Below the pieces are notes generated by a model that saw nothing but the letters and a program-made list of their open reading frames with translations, was not told the DNA's origin and searched no databases. Positions 55,739 through 64,000 of a DNA stretch of 64,000 bases are shown here, in pieces (position 1 is the first letter of the stretch; every line of letters starts with the position of its first letter). The stretch lies in contig NZ_CP030118.1 in NCBI RefSeq assembly GCF_006968745.1, positions 1,872,654 to 1,936,653 of the forward strand. The letters are read 5' to 3'. This DNA is from Brasilonema sennae CENA114 (GTDB lineage Bacteria; Cyanobacteriota; Cyanobacteriia; Cyanobacteriales; Nostocaceae). The translations under genes and the position numbers were made by a program.

Positions 55739-57256
55739 ATGTGGTATGAGCGATCGCCAATTGAAGCTGCTAACCCAATATCTTCAATCAAACCTGGGAC
55801 AGGCATTATGGTTCGAGAGTATCCTAGCTCCAATAACAATGGTAAGTCAAGTGACCCGACTAACAAAATTGCACAACACGAAATACAACAGAGATTAGAT
55901 AAACAAGCGCAAGACCAGGAGAACATAATGAATTGCTGGCAGCAAGGTTATCAATTACAAACAGGTCGATACATTATCCAAGAAACTTTGGGAGAAGGAG
56001 GCTTTGGTGTTGTCTACCGCGCTAGAGATACACAATTAGATAGAGATGTTGTCATTAAAACTCTCAATAAAAAACTGCAACAAGACGAGCGCTTTGAGAG
56101 ATTACAGGAAGATCTTCATAAGGAAGCAAAACGGCTAAGCAACTTCAATCATCGTAATATTGTGCAAATTTACGATATTCTTCATGAACAGGGGCGGCTG
56201 TACATAGTCATGGAATACATCAGGGGTGAAACTCTTGCCCGTCGGTTGGAACGACAAGGGATTCTGGAACAACAGGAAGCCTTAGATTATATCCGTCAAA
56301 TCAGTGAGGCTCTTGAGGTAGTTCATAAAAATGAATTGGCGCATCGCGACGTAAAGCCAGGCAACATTATAATTCGAGATAGCACAAGAGAAGCTGTATT
56401 AATTGATTTTGGAATTGCCCGTGAATTTCATCTTCAAAGACATACTGCATATTCTTCTGAAGGTTATGCACCTCCTGAGCAGTATATAGAAAACGCGCCT
56501 AAGAAGTCTTATACAGATGTTTATGCATTGGCAGCAACTCTATACACTCTATTAACTAGAAAGGTACCTTCATCAGCTAGAGACAGAGAATATCAACTAA
56601 AGGAACATAACGAAGATTCACTAATTTCTCCCCTACAGATAAACTCAAGAATTAGTCTCGCTGTTAATCAAGCAATTATTCAAGGGATGGAACTGAAATC
56701 AGAGAATCGTCCTCAGTCTATACAAGAATGGTTATATTTACTTTCTACTTCTGAAGAAGAAAGTGAGCACGGTTTAGCGGTATCGAAAAATGAAATAGCG
56801 CCTATCCACACAACTAAAACAGCTACGATAAACACAAGTAATGCTTGGAATTTTCGACAAGTTGAACATAGCCCAACACTCCCTGAAAATGAAACAAGTT
56901 CTTTGGAATTCTTGGGCAGGGCAGCTCTTATGGGAGTTGCTATCTGGTTGCTAGCAATCAGTATCGTCAAGCTGATAGAAAATTCTGAAATTAGATTTTT
57001 GTTCAGCTTAATCTTTTGTATGGCTTTAATCTTTCTTGCTCAGTATCGTCTACCATCTCATGAACAAAGGGGTTATATCTTTATTAGTTCTGTCATACCA
57101 ACTTTACTAGTTTTCCTTGCCGTAATATTCCAAATTCTTCCAGGAGTAGGGCTGAACACTCTGACACAATTACCAATAATTTGTGCGTTGCTAACTATTC
57201 TTACTGGAGCTTTGGCGTTTATTATAATGACTTTTTTTAAGTATTTTCATGAGTGA
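55739..57256 (+). CDS. Membrane Ser/Thr protein kinase (PknB-type)
   Basis: A 505-residue Hanks-type kinase. The kinase domain (about 79-335) has the glycine loop GEGGFG (85-90), VIK with Lys107, HRDVKPGN (D204, K206, N209), DFG 223-225 and YAPPEQY. After an Asn/Thr-rich linker, about four hydrophobic helices occupy residues 390-503. So the kinase is cytoplasmic and anchored by its C-terminus. The start is uncertain: ATG 55739 gives 505 residues, while ATG 55928 (64th codon, just after CAGGAGAACATA) has the better ribosome site. The stop overlaps the next start by 8 bp, which indicates one operon. Confidence 0.9.
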   Translation: MWYERSPIEAANPISSIKPGTGIMVREYPSSNNNGKSSDPTNKIAQHEIQQRLDKQAQDQENIMNCWQQGYQLQTGRYIIQETLGEGGFGVVYRARDTQLDRDVVIKTLNKKLQQDERFERLQEDLHKEAKRLSNFNHRNIVQIYDILHEQGRLYIVMEYIRGETLARRLERQGILEQQEALDYIRQISEALEVVHKNELAHRDVKPGNIIIRDSTREAVLIDFGIAREFHLQRHTAYSSEGYAPPEQYIENAPKKSYTDVYALAATLYTLLTRKVPSSARDREYQLKEHNEDSLISPLQINSRISLAVNQAIIQGMELKSENRPQSIQEWLYLLSTSEEESEHGLAVSKNEIAPIHTTKTATINTSNAWNFRQVEHSPTLPENETSSLEFLGRAALMGVAIWLLAISIVKLIENSEIRFLFSLIFCMALIFLAQYRLPSHEQRGYIFISSVIPTLLVFLAVIFQILPGVGLNTLTQLPIICALLTILTGALAFIIMTFFKYFHE

Positions 57257-58385
57257 AAGTATGAGAAACCGTAATACAAAAAATAGAAATCTGCTGTTAT
57301 ATGGAATTATGGCTTCGTGCCTGACACTATTTATTTTTGTCTTGTTATTTATTCAACTTAAGGGAAAGTCAAGAGAACCTAAAATTTATCCGACAGCACC
57401 CACACCTACTCCTTCGCCCACAACTACTCCTATTAAAAAAAATAGCTGTCGCCCCGATGAAATTGAACAGGTAAATGTTTCACCAATACAAATAGTTCCC
57501 TTTGCAGGCTCAACAACTTTCGCACCACTTAATAAGCTAGAAGCTCCACTGAATGAGCCAGAAATTATTGCGATTATAAAGAGAGCCCATCCTCAATTTC
57601 CACTGCAATACATTGATCCCGCAAAATATGGTGAAACGCCTGGATCTGGTACAGGGATAAAATGGCTGATAAGAGGCACGCACAATTTAAGTTTTGCCCA
57701 GTCTTCACGACCTCTAAGCGATCAAGAAGTTCAAGATGCTAAAGATAGGAATATAAAACTAAAACAACAAGAGATTGCTTACGACCTCGTTGCAATCTAT
57801 ATCAATCCTCAATTGATTAAGCAAGGTTTGAAGGGTTTAACCTTGGCTCAGGTACGGGATATTTTCACGGGAAGAATTACGAACTGGAAAGATGTGGGAG
57901 GTCCTTACCTCAAAATTGCTCCTTTTAGACGTAACTCTGCGGATAGCGGTACAGTAAAGTTCTTCAAGGAGAATGTAATGAACAACCAAGAATTTGGCTC
58001 AAATGTTGCTTCGGTTGGACAAAAAGGAAAGCCCGAAAAGGAAATTACAACACTAGCCATACGCAAAGTTGCCAGCACTGTTGGTAGTATCAGTTTTGCT
58101 ACAGCCTCGGAAGTTATCAACCAAGATACGATACGCATTCTCCCGATTGCCAAGGAAGATACACCAAAAAATATTGTCTCTCCCTGTACTGATGAAAGTT
58201 GTAAAGCTGTAGATACAAATGTCATTGCCAACCAAGTCTACCCAGAACAACTGACTAGAAAGTTATTCGTAGTTATCAAGCAGGATGGTGGACAAGATGA
58301 GAATGCGGGTCAAGCCTATGCCAATATGCTAAAAAGCTGTGAGGGTCAAGAATTGGTAAGACAAGCAGGGTTTGTCCCTCTCTAA
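57249..58385 (+). CDS. Membrane-anchored PstS-like substrate-binding protein
   Basis: A 378-residue protein with one N-terminal membrane helix (about 14-37) and a Pro/Thr-rich linker (PTAPTPTPSPTTTPIKK). The PBP-like domain (about 75-378) is of the PstS/phosphate-binding superfamily: FAGSTTFAPL, YGETPGSGTGIKWL, FAQSSRPLSDQE, DIFTGRITNWKDVGGP and RRNSADSGTVKFF. Unlike PstS, it is not in an ABC cassette; it follows and overlaps the kinase gene by 8 bp. A sensory role, feeding a ligand signal to the kinase, is an inference. A C-terminal Cys pair (CTDESC) may form a disulphide. Confidence 0.88.
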   Translation: MSESMRNRNTKNRNLLLYGIMASCLTLFIFVLLFIQLKGKSREPKIYPTAPTPTPSPTTTPIKKNSCRPDEIEQVNVSPIQIVPFAGSTTFAPLNKLEAPLNEPEIIAIIKRAHPQFPLQYIDPAKYGETPGSGTGIKWLIRGTHNLSFAQSSRPLSDQEVQDAKDRNIKLKQQEIAYDLVAIYINPQLIKQGLKGLTLAQVRDIFTGRITNWKDVGGPYLKIAPFRRNSADSGTVKFFKENVMNNQEFGSNVASVGQKGKPEKEITTLAIRKVASTVGSISFATASEVINQDTIRILPIAKEDTPKNIVSPCTDESCKAVDTNVIANQVYPEQLTRKLFVVIKQDGGQDENAGQAYANMLKSCEGQELVRQAGFVPL

Positions 58386-58506
58386 AATGAATCATAGCTG
58401 TTTGGCATTAGGACAAACGTATCTGTGACTACTTTTGACCTTTTCTTGCCTGCAATTGACTATCATGTAAAGCAGGCACAATGCCTCCTTTGCAACACAG
58501 TCACTT

Positions 58507-60657
58507 ATGTCACAAAATCCCAATTTAGAACAAGCGCTGAAATATTACTTTGGCTACGATAGCTTTCGCCTCGAACAGCGACAAATCATAGAACAAGCGC
58601 TCCAAAATCGGGATTTAATGATTGTGATGCCGACTGGTGGCGGAAAGTCGCTGTGTTTTCAACTACCAGCACTACTCAAAAAAGGTTTAACCGTGGTGGT
58701 GTCACCGCTGATCGCCTTGATGCAAGACCAAGTGGAAGCACTGCGAGATAATGGAATTGCCGCAACATTTCTTAATAGCAGTCTGAATAGTTATAAAGTG
58801 CGATCGCGCGAAGAATACATCCTCAGTGGTAAAGTCAAACTGTTGTACGTCGCTCCAGAACGCCTACTAAGTGAAAGATTTCTTCCCTTTCTTGATTTAG
58901 TACATCACCAAGTTGGCATTTCAGCCTTTGCGATTGACGAAGCACACTGCGTTTCTGAGTGGGGACACGACTTTCGTCCAGAATATCGCCAATTGAAATC
59001 AGTACGAAAACGCTACCCAGATATTCCCGTCCTTGCGTTGACTGCGACAGCAACTGAGCGTGTCCGTGCTGATATTATCCAACAACTTGGGTTAAAGCAA
59101 CCAAGCATCCATCTCGCTAGCTTCAACCGCACAAACCTTTACTACGAAGTCCGTTCTAAAACGAAGTATGCTTACGCCCAATTGTTGGAACTCATTCGGG
59201 AAACACAAGGTTCAGCAATTGTCTATTGCTTGACGCGCAAAAAAGTTGATGAACTGACTCTGAAGCTGCAACACGATAAGATTTCAGTCTTGCCTTATCA
59301 TGCTGGATTAACTGATGAAGAACGCACCAAAAATCAAACTCGATTTATTCGAGATGATGTGCGTGTTATGGTGGCAACAATTGCCTTTGGTATGGGAATT
59401 AACAAACCAGATGTCCGGCTAGTCATTCACTTTGATATCTCCCGTAATCTGGAAAGTTACTATCAGGAATCAGGTAGAGCCGGCAGAGATGGAGAACTAT
59501 CTCGCTGTACACTCTTCTACAGTTACGGTGATGTCAAAACAATTGAATTTCTCATCAACCAAAAACCAGACCCTCAAGAACAGTTGATTTCCAAACATCA
59601 ACTGCGGCAGATGATAGACTACACAGAAGGAACCGACTGCCGACGGACAATTCAGTTAGGATATTTTGGGGAACGTTTTTCTGGTGATTGTGGTAACTGT
59701 GACAACTGTCGTTATCCCAAACCAGTAGAAGACTGGACAATTGAAGCCATGAAATTTCTATCTTGTGTGGCTCGATGTAAAGAAAGATTTGGCATGGGTC
59801 ATATTATAGATGTTTTGCGAGGAGCAAAAACCCAGAAAATCACTCAATACGAACACGACAAACTTTCCACCTACAGTATTGGTAAAGATAAAACTACAGA
59901 TGAGTGGCGAATGCTGGGGCGTTCTCTGTTGCATCAAGGCTTACTAGAACAAACAGCTGACGGTTATGCTGTCCTGAAACTTAACGCCTTAAGTTGGGAA
60001 GTGATGCGGCGACAGCGAACAGTTTCTATTGCAGTTCCTGTAGTACAAAAGCTCGCCTGGGACGAAGGAAATGAAAAAGCCGCTGAGATGGAATTACTGT
60101 TACAAAGGTTGCGTGCTTTACGTAAACAAATTGCTGATACGCAGTCTGTCCCACCATACGTCATCTTCGCTGATTCTACCCTAAAATTAATGGTGCAGGT
60201 GCAACCCCAAACCTTACATGAATTCAGTAAACTTTCTGGTGTAGTCAGTCATAAAGTTTCTAGCTATGGAGAAAAATTTATTGCAGAAATTCGCGCCTAC
60301 CGTCAAGAGCAAGGTTTACTAGAAGAAAATTCCACACCTTTTTTCGGCTTACCTTCAGAAACTGAATTATTGACTTTACAGTTACACCAACAAGGTCTTA
60401 GCGTGACAGAAATTGCCGTCAAACGCAATCTTCGCCCTACAACAATCATTCGTCACCTTTCCGATTTAATAGAGAAAAATCAGTCAGTAGATTTTAATTT
60501 GTTAGTTCCTGTAGAAAAGCAGCAGAAAATTTTGCAAGTCTTAGAAATTCTTGGTGATATTTCCCTAACACCCATTAAAGAATATCTAGGTGATAACTAT
60601 AGTTTTGATGAAATTCGCTTGGTAAGAGGAAAATGGCGACGGGAAAGTCAAAAATAA
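58507..60657 (+). CDS. recQ: ATP-dependent DNA helicase RecQ
   Basis: A 716-residue RecQ-family 3'-5' helicase acting in recombination and fork repair. TGGGKS is at 43-48, DEAH at 144-147, [10 protein letters not shown] follows, and the Arg finger is in [13 protein letters not shown]. The zinc cluster is CRRTIQ...CGNCDNC, followed by the RQC winged helix, HRDC ([16 protein letters not shown], about 553) and a C-terminal helix-turn-helix ([19 protein letters not shown], about 636). It is longer than E. coli RecQ (609) because of that extra C-terminal domain. No SOS box was seen. It lies between the kinase group and the permease and is probably monocistronic. Confidence 0.96.
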   Translation: MSQNPNLEQALKYYFGYDSFRLEQRQIIEQALQNRDLMIVMPTGGGKSLCFQLPALLKKGLTVVVSPLIALMQDQVEALRDNGIAATFLNSSLNSYKVRSREEYILSGKVKLLYVAPERLLSERFLPFLDLVHHQVGISAFAIDEAHCVSEWGHDFRPEYRQLKSVRKRYPDIPVLALTATATERVRADIIQQLGLKQPSIHLASFNRTNLYYEVRSKTKYAYAQLLELIRETQGSAIVYCLTRKKVDELTLKLQHDKISVLPYHAGLTDEERTKNQTRFIRDDVRVMVATIAFGMGINKPDVRLVIHFDISRNLESYYQESGRAGRDGELSRCTLFYSYGDVKTIEFLINQKPDPQEQLISKHQLRQMIDYTEGTDCRRTIQLGYFGERFSGDCGNCDNCRYPKPVEDWTIEAMKFLSCVARCKERFGMGHIIDVLRGAKTQKITQYEHDKLSTYSIGKDKTTDEWRMLGRSLLHQGLLEQTADGYAVLKLNALSWEVMRRQRTVSIAVPVVQKLAWDEGNEKAAEMELLLQRLRALRKQIADTQSVPPYVIFADSTLKLMVQVQPQTLHEFSKLSGVVSHKVSSYGEKFIAEIRAYRQEQGLLEENSTPFFGLPSETELLTLQLHQQGLSVTEIAVKRNLRPTTIIRHLSDLIEKNQSVDFNLLVPVEKQQKILQVLEILGDISLTPIKEYLGDNYSFDEIRLVRGKWRRESQK

Positions 60658-60794
60658 TAGGCGTGTTATTTTTCAATATATCAGTATAAATCCGTATACC
60701 TTATTCTTATCTTTATAAGAATCTTTACGTTTCTTTTGCCCAAGTACTTATCAAATCTGGGTACAATTGCGTATAATCAAGTAAGTAACAGGAT

Positions 60795-62252
60795 ATGCTC
60801 AAGCAAATATTTACGGGTTTTGCTGATTATGGAAGTGTCAACGAGAGTTATCTCAGGCAGAGACAACTCAGAGGAAATACGGGTTTTTGGCTGTTATGGA
60901 GCTATGGAGTCGGCGTTGTCATATCAGGTAATTTCACTGGGTGGAACTCTGGTTTGATAGCAGGCGGCTTTTGGGGGATGACAATTGCTACCCTGCTAAT
61001 GGCAATCATGTATATATGCCTAACTTACAGTCTGTCTGAAATGTCAGCGATGCTCCCGCATACGGGAGGGCTTTACTCCTTCACGCGCACTGCGTTTGGT
61101 CCGTTTTGGGGCTATATATGCGGTGTAGCCATGATTGTTGAGAACGTACTAGCTCCAGTTGTCGCTGTGATTGCTGTCACCAGCTACTTGAAACCGTTAA
61201 TTCCTGGTGTACCAGCTTATCTTGTTTGGGTGGTGATCTACGCTATCTTCACAGCGATTAATATCTGGGGAATGAAACAGACTTTCAATGTGGGTTATGT
61301 GATCACGCTCATTGCGCTGATAATCTTAACAGTATTCTATGTATTAATACTGGCATTGGGCGTTTTCAAAATGAACCTTCTTTTTAATGTTCCTGCTAAT
61401 ACAGGGCAATTGGCAACGTGGTTGCCCAAAGGTGTGTCAGGGATTTTCGCCGCAATTCCTTATGCTATCTGGTTCTACCTGGCGATCGAGCAACTTCCAC
61501 TAGCTGCTGAAGAAAGCCGTAACGCGTCTGACGAGATTCCTCGTTCTCTGATAGCAGCCATGTTCACTCTGGTTGTGCTTTCAGGATTTACCTTGGTATT
61601 GAACTCCGGTGTAGGCAATGGTGCTGTTGCTGTTGGTCAATCAAGCGCTCCATTGGGATATGGGTTAGAAGCTTATTTTGGTAAAGGTCCGGTTACTACC
61701 TTTTCCACAGCAGTCTTAATGTCTTGTGGCTTGCTCGCTAGTTTCCATTTTACTATCTACGCCTACGGACGAACATTCTTCTCTCTTGCTCGTGCTGGGT
61801 ATATCCCGCGCTGGCTAGCAGTTACTGGCAAAAGTTATACCCCTTACAGATCATTACTTTTGGGTACAGTAGTTGGATTAATTTGTGCAGTTACTATTGA
61901 TGTTTTAGGAGGTGAAGTCAAAGATGTCATGTTGAATATGGCGGTTTTTGGGGCATTAATCATCTATATTTTGGTGCTATTGAGCTATATCAAGCTCAAG
62001 AGTACTCATCCCGATTTACCAAGACCGTATCAAAGTCCACTAGGGATTTGGGGTGCGGCTGTTGGTGCTTTACTGGCAATTGTTGCTTTACTTGCTTGTT
62101 TGTCTGTACCCGCATACCGGCCTGGTGCTTGGGGTGTTGCTATCTTCACAGTCATAGCAATTCTCTACTTTTTGTTCTACAGCAAAAATCACTTGGTTGC
62201 TCAGGCTCCTGAAGAAAAGGCAGCACTCATAATCATGAAGCAGCGGGTTTAA
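60795..62252 (+). CDS. APC-family amino-acid/ethanolamine-type permease
   Basis: A 485-residue transporter of the amino acid-polyamine-organocation superfamily with about 12 predicted helices. It resembles ethanolamine permeases: the helix 1 region has GVGVVISGNFTGWN, and then come LSEMSAMLPHTGGLYSF and FYLAIEQLPLAAEESRN. Proton- or sodium-coupled uptake is usual for the family. The substrate is not certain: ethanolamine, amino acid or amine are possible. Start at 60795 is ATG with an AGGA upstream. No ethanolamine lyase genes are in the window. Confidence 0.85.
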   Translation: MLKQIFTGFADYGSVNESYLRQRQLRGNTGFWLLWSYGVGVVISGNFTGWNSGLIAGGFWGMTIATLLMAIMYICLTYSLSEMSAMLPHTGGLYSFTRTAFGPFWGYICGVAMIVENVLAPVVAVIAVTSYLKPLIPGVPAYLVWVVIYAIFTAINIWGMKQTFNVGYVITLIALIILTVFYVLILALGVFKMNLLFNVPANTGQLATWLPKGVSGIFAAIPYAIWFYLAIEQLPLAAEESRNASDEIPRSLIAAMFTLVVLSGFTLVLNSGVGNGAVAVGQSSAPLGYGLEAYFGKGPVTTFSTAVLMSCGLLASFHFTIYAYGRTFFSLARAGYIPRWLAVTGKSYTPYRSLLLGTVVGLICAVTIDVLGGEVKDVMLNMAVFGALIIYILVLLSYIKLKSTHPDLPRPYQSPLGIWGAAVGALLAIVALLACLSVPAYRPGAWGVAIFTVIAILYFLFYSKNHLVAQAPEEKAALIIMKQRV

Positions 62253-62628
62253 GAGTTATCAATTGTCACTTTGAGTTATCAGCTATAGCAGTCCTAAATA
62301 ATTCAGAAAAAATCTTTTTGTGTCTTCCCTACATTTGCTTTGTGGTAGCCTGCGGTCAGCCCGGCCCGTTACAAAGCGACACCCTACATTTAACGCATCT
62401 ACCATTTAAAAAAACTTAAAACTCAAATTGGATTGCAATATCAGTTTTCTTGGTTAGATAACGGTTTGAATATCAGTTTATAGTGCTTGATGAATTACGT
62501 AATGACTCATTGGTAATAGATATAAATTTCAAAATCAATTAAGCTTTTTGAATTAGGAATTTTGAATTTAAGCGATTTGCCTGAGTCATAACCTGTTTAA
62601 TCTTTGCTCAACACTCCTAGGGTGTTAG

Positions 62629-63000
62629 CAATACGGTTCGGATAAGATCCCCCCGCCTGCGGCGACCCCCTTAAAAAGGGGGTAAAAGAGGGTTATAAGC
62701 CCCGTTTTTAAGGGGAGCCAGCGCGTTAGGGAGCCACTGCCCTTCGGGTTCGCAGTCGCCTAGGTCGGGAGACCCTCCTGCAGCGCTGTCTCACCGTGCG
62801 CGGGTTCCCCGCGTTGAGGCATGTGGCGTGAGCCAGTACTTGATGAGGGTTTCCCGACCTAGGTATCTGGCGTTCGGGTCTCCCGACTTGTAAGCGCAAG
62901 GCGCACGCTACGCGAACGCGCAGCGTCTCCGCAGGAGTTAGCGTCTGGGGTGGGTTGGGGGATCTTCCCTTGAGAAAAACAAGCTAACCGAACCGTATTA
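62629..63000. mobile_element. 372-bp non-autonomous element with 10-bp target duplication
   Basis: The element starts CAATACGGTTCGG and ends CCGAACCGTATTA, so its ends are 12-bp inverted repeats. It is flanked by the direct repeat AGGGTGTTAG (62619-62628 and 63001-63010). The inside has no open frame of note but contains palindromic repeats, including the unit shared with 24122-24164. A target-site duplication is good evidence for insertion by a transposase acting in trans; the 10-bp length is unusual and cannot identify the family. Confidence 0.75.
62829..62870. repeat. Dispersed repeat shared with 24.12 kb
   Basis: This is the second copy of the 42-bp unit beginning GAGCCAGTACTTGATGAGGG. 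It lies inside the 372-bp element, whereas the 24.12-kb copy has no such ends, so this unit was probably already in the donor site or was moved separately. Confidence 0.7.
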
Positions 63001-63079
63001 AGGGTGTTAGGGCAAGATTTTCATATCTTTGTACAGCCAATCTTTGATATGAGTCACACAAAATAAAGGAGGATTTCTC

Positions 63080-64000
63080 ATGACTAGTTTGGTTAGCAAT
63101 CTAGTACAGCAACCTTTAGACTTGTCAGTTTTGACCACACCAGAATCGCATTTGTTGCTTAAAGAGTGGAATCAAACTCAAGCACATTTTCCAAAGAATT
63201 TATGTATTCATCAGTGGATTGAATTACAAGTAAAGGTCACTCCTGATAAAGTCGCAGTCATTTTTGAAGAAGCGCGCAGCGCAGTGAGGCCAGCCCCCGT
63301 CTTGGCGGTCTCCGTCACGATGGGGGACTGGCGAACCCGGAGGGCTTCTCGCAGAGTAGACGAACAGCTGACTTACAGGGAACTGAACCGCCGCGCAAAT
63401 AAACTAGCTCATTATTTGCGGAGTTTGAATGTAGGACCAGAAGTATTGGTGGGAATTTGCTTAGAATGCTCAACAAATCTTTTGATTGGGCTTTTAGGTA
63501 TTCTCAAAGCTGGTGGAGCATATGTGCCATTAGATCCTGCATATCCCCAAGAGCGCTTGGAATGGATTTTAGAAGATTCACAGATCAAGGTGCTATTAAC
63601 CCAACAGAATCTACTTGAGCAGCTGCCACAACATCAAGCGCAAGTCGTTTGCATTGACACTGACGAAGAAATAATTGCGGTAGCAAGCGAGGAAAACCCT
63701 AAAACACAAGTAACTCCTGAAAATTTGGCTTACATACTGTATACTTCTGGCTCTACTGGTAAACCCAAAGGCGTACAAATTGAGCATCGATCTGTTGTCA
63801 ATTTCTTAAATTCGATGCGTAAAGAGCCAGGACTGACACAGGAAGATGTACTCCTGGCGGTGACAACTATCTGCTTTGATATTGCTGGACTCGAACTTTA
63901 CTTACCATTGATTGTAGGCGCTCGGATTGTATTAGCGAGCCGTGAAGTTGCGAGTTCTGGAGAACAGCTAAGCAAGCTTCTCGCAAAATCTGGCGCTACA
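63080..64000 (+). CDS. Nonribosomal peptide synthetase, adenylation domain (partial)
   Basis: The 5' 307 codons of an NRPS, open to the window end. It has no condensation domain before the first adenylation domain, so it may be an initiation module. Motifs seen are A2 LKAGGAYVPLDP (about 157), A3 LYTSGSTGKPKGV (about 224) and A4 FDIAGLELYLPL (about 267), with Asp and Ile at the first two specificity positions. Residues about 65-94 are an inserted repeat (no homology to A domains), yet the frame is kept. ATG 63080 follows AAAGGAGG at 63065-63072. The substrate cannot be read from so little of the pocket. Confidence 0.92.
   Translation, partial: MTSLVSNLVQQPLDLSVLTTPESHLLLKEWNQTQAHFPKNLCIHQWIELQVKVTPDKVAVIFEEARSAVRPAPVLAVSVTMGDWRTRRASRRVDEQLTYRELNRRANKLAHYLRSLNVGPEVLVGICLECSTNLLIGLLGILKAGGAYVPLDPAYPQERLEWILEDSQIKVLLTQQNLLEQLPQHQAQVVCIDTDEEIIAVASEENPKTQVTPENLAYILYTSGSTGKPKGVQIEHRSVVNFLNSMRKEPGLTQEDVLLAVTTICFDIAGLELYLPLIVGARIVLASREVASSGEQLSKLLAKSGAT
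63272..63363. repeat. Palindromic repeat inserted in frame in the NRPS gene
   Basis: About 90 bp, a multiple of three, with complementary arms GCCAGCCCCC and GGGGGACTGGC and the core GTCTTGGCGGTCTCCGTCAC seen also at 30328-30388. Before and after it the sequence reads as a normal A domain (AVIFEE then QLTYRELNRRAN), so the repeat inserted between residues 64 and 95. Confidence 0.8.

Larger units (their letters stand above)
62253..63079. other. Repeat-rich spacer before the NRPS gene
   Basis: No gene. It contains a palindromic patch near 62343-62385 and the 372-bp inserted element (described separately) with GC-rich repeats such as CCCCCTTAAAAAGGGGG. The NRPS ribosome site AAAGGAGG is at 63065-63072. 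Confidence 0.55.

Overview
The window reads as chromosome of a filamentous, probably Nostocales-type cyanobacterium. The evidence is direct: psbV (cytochrome c550), plastocyanin and cytochrome c6 genes lie together at 39.2-41.5 kb. HIP1 octamers (GCGATCGC) occur repeatedly, an SLH/OprB-type porin, a PEP-CTERM protein and a cyanobacterial RRM protein are present, and the spacers are full of GC-rich palindromic repeats and heptamer repeats. A genus cannot be assigned from the sequence alone.

Layout. 0.6-4.6 kb: a DUF4870 membrane protein, release factor RF3 (prfC) and a GMC oxidoreductase, then an IS5-like relic with a TAA target duplication. 6.1-23.8 kb: a urease locus, all on the minus strand (ureA, a beta-gamma-crystallin::ureB fusion, ureG, ureD, ureE, ureF and finally ureC). 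It is interrupted twice: by a plus-strand beta-propeller gene between ureB and ureG, and by about 10 kb between ureF and ureC. That 10 kb holds a broken second copy of part of prfC and a class 2 DISARM-type phage-defence operon (drmMII, drmE, drmA, drmB) with no drmC. 25.5-36.1 kb: an RRM RNA-binding protein, a GT4 glycosyltransferase, a PEP-CTERM exoprotein, a damaged TnpB element with a divergent 59-codon gene, a two-partner-secretion exoprotein and an NFACT/RqcH-like protein. 36.4-47.3 kb: a porin with a Fur/Zur-like box upstream, the psbV-petE-petJ electron-carrier group, a TonB-like protein with internal repeats, a lipase-like hydrolase, a cytochrome b6 paralogue lacking one haem ligand, and a Na+/H+ antiporter. 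47.6-54.6 kb: tRNA-Glu, a SRPBCC protein and degenerate histidine kinase pair, and small cyanobacterial proteins including a truncated HNH protein and an RHH-TOBE protein. 54.9-58.4 kb: a signalling group of FHA-winged-helix regulator, membrane Ser/Thr kinase and PstS-like binding protein. 58.5-64 kb: recQ, an amino-acid/ethanolamine-type permease, a 372-bp insertion with a 10-bp target duplication, and the start of a nonribosomal peptide synthetase that runs off the window.

How the genes fit together. The urease genes would encode a nickel enzyme (UreABC) and its maturation factors (UreDEFG), although UreB carries an extra predicted calcium-binding domain. The DISARM genes encode a DNA cytosine methyltransferase plus helicase-type effector proteins. 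The best candidates for something new are the crystallin-UreB fusion, the palindromic repeat inserted in frame in two unrelated genes in opposite orientations, the drmC-less DISARM inside the urease locus, the FHA/kinase/binding-protein module and the histidine kinase with altered catalytic residues. No CRISPR array and no rRNA gene was seen.
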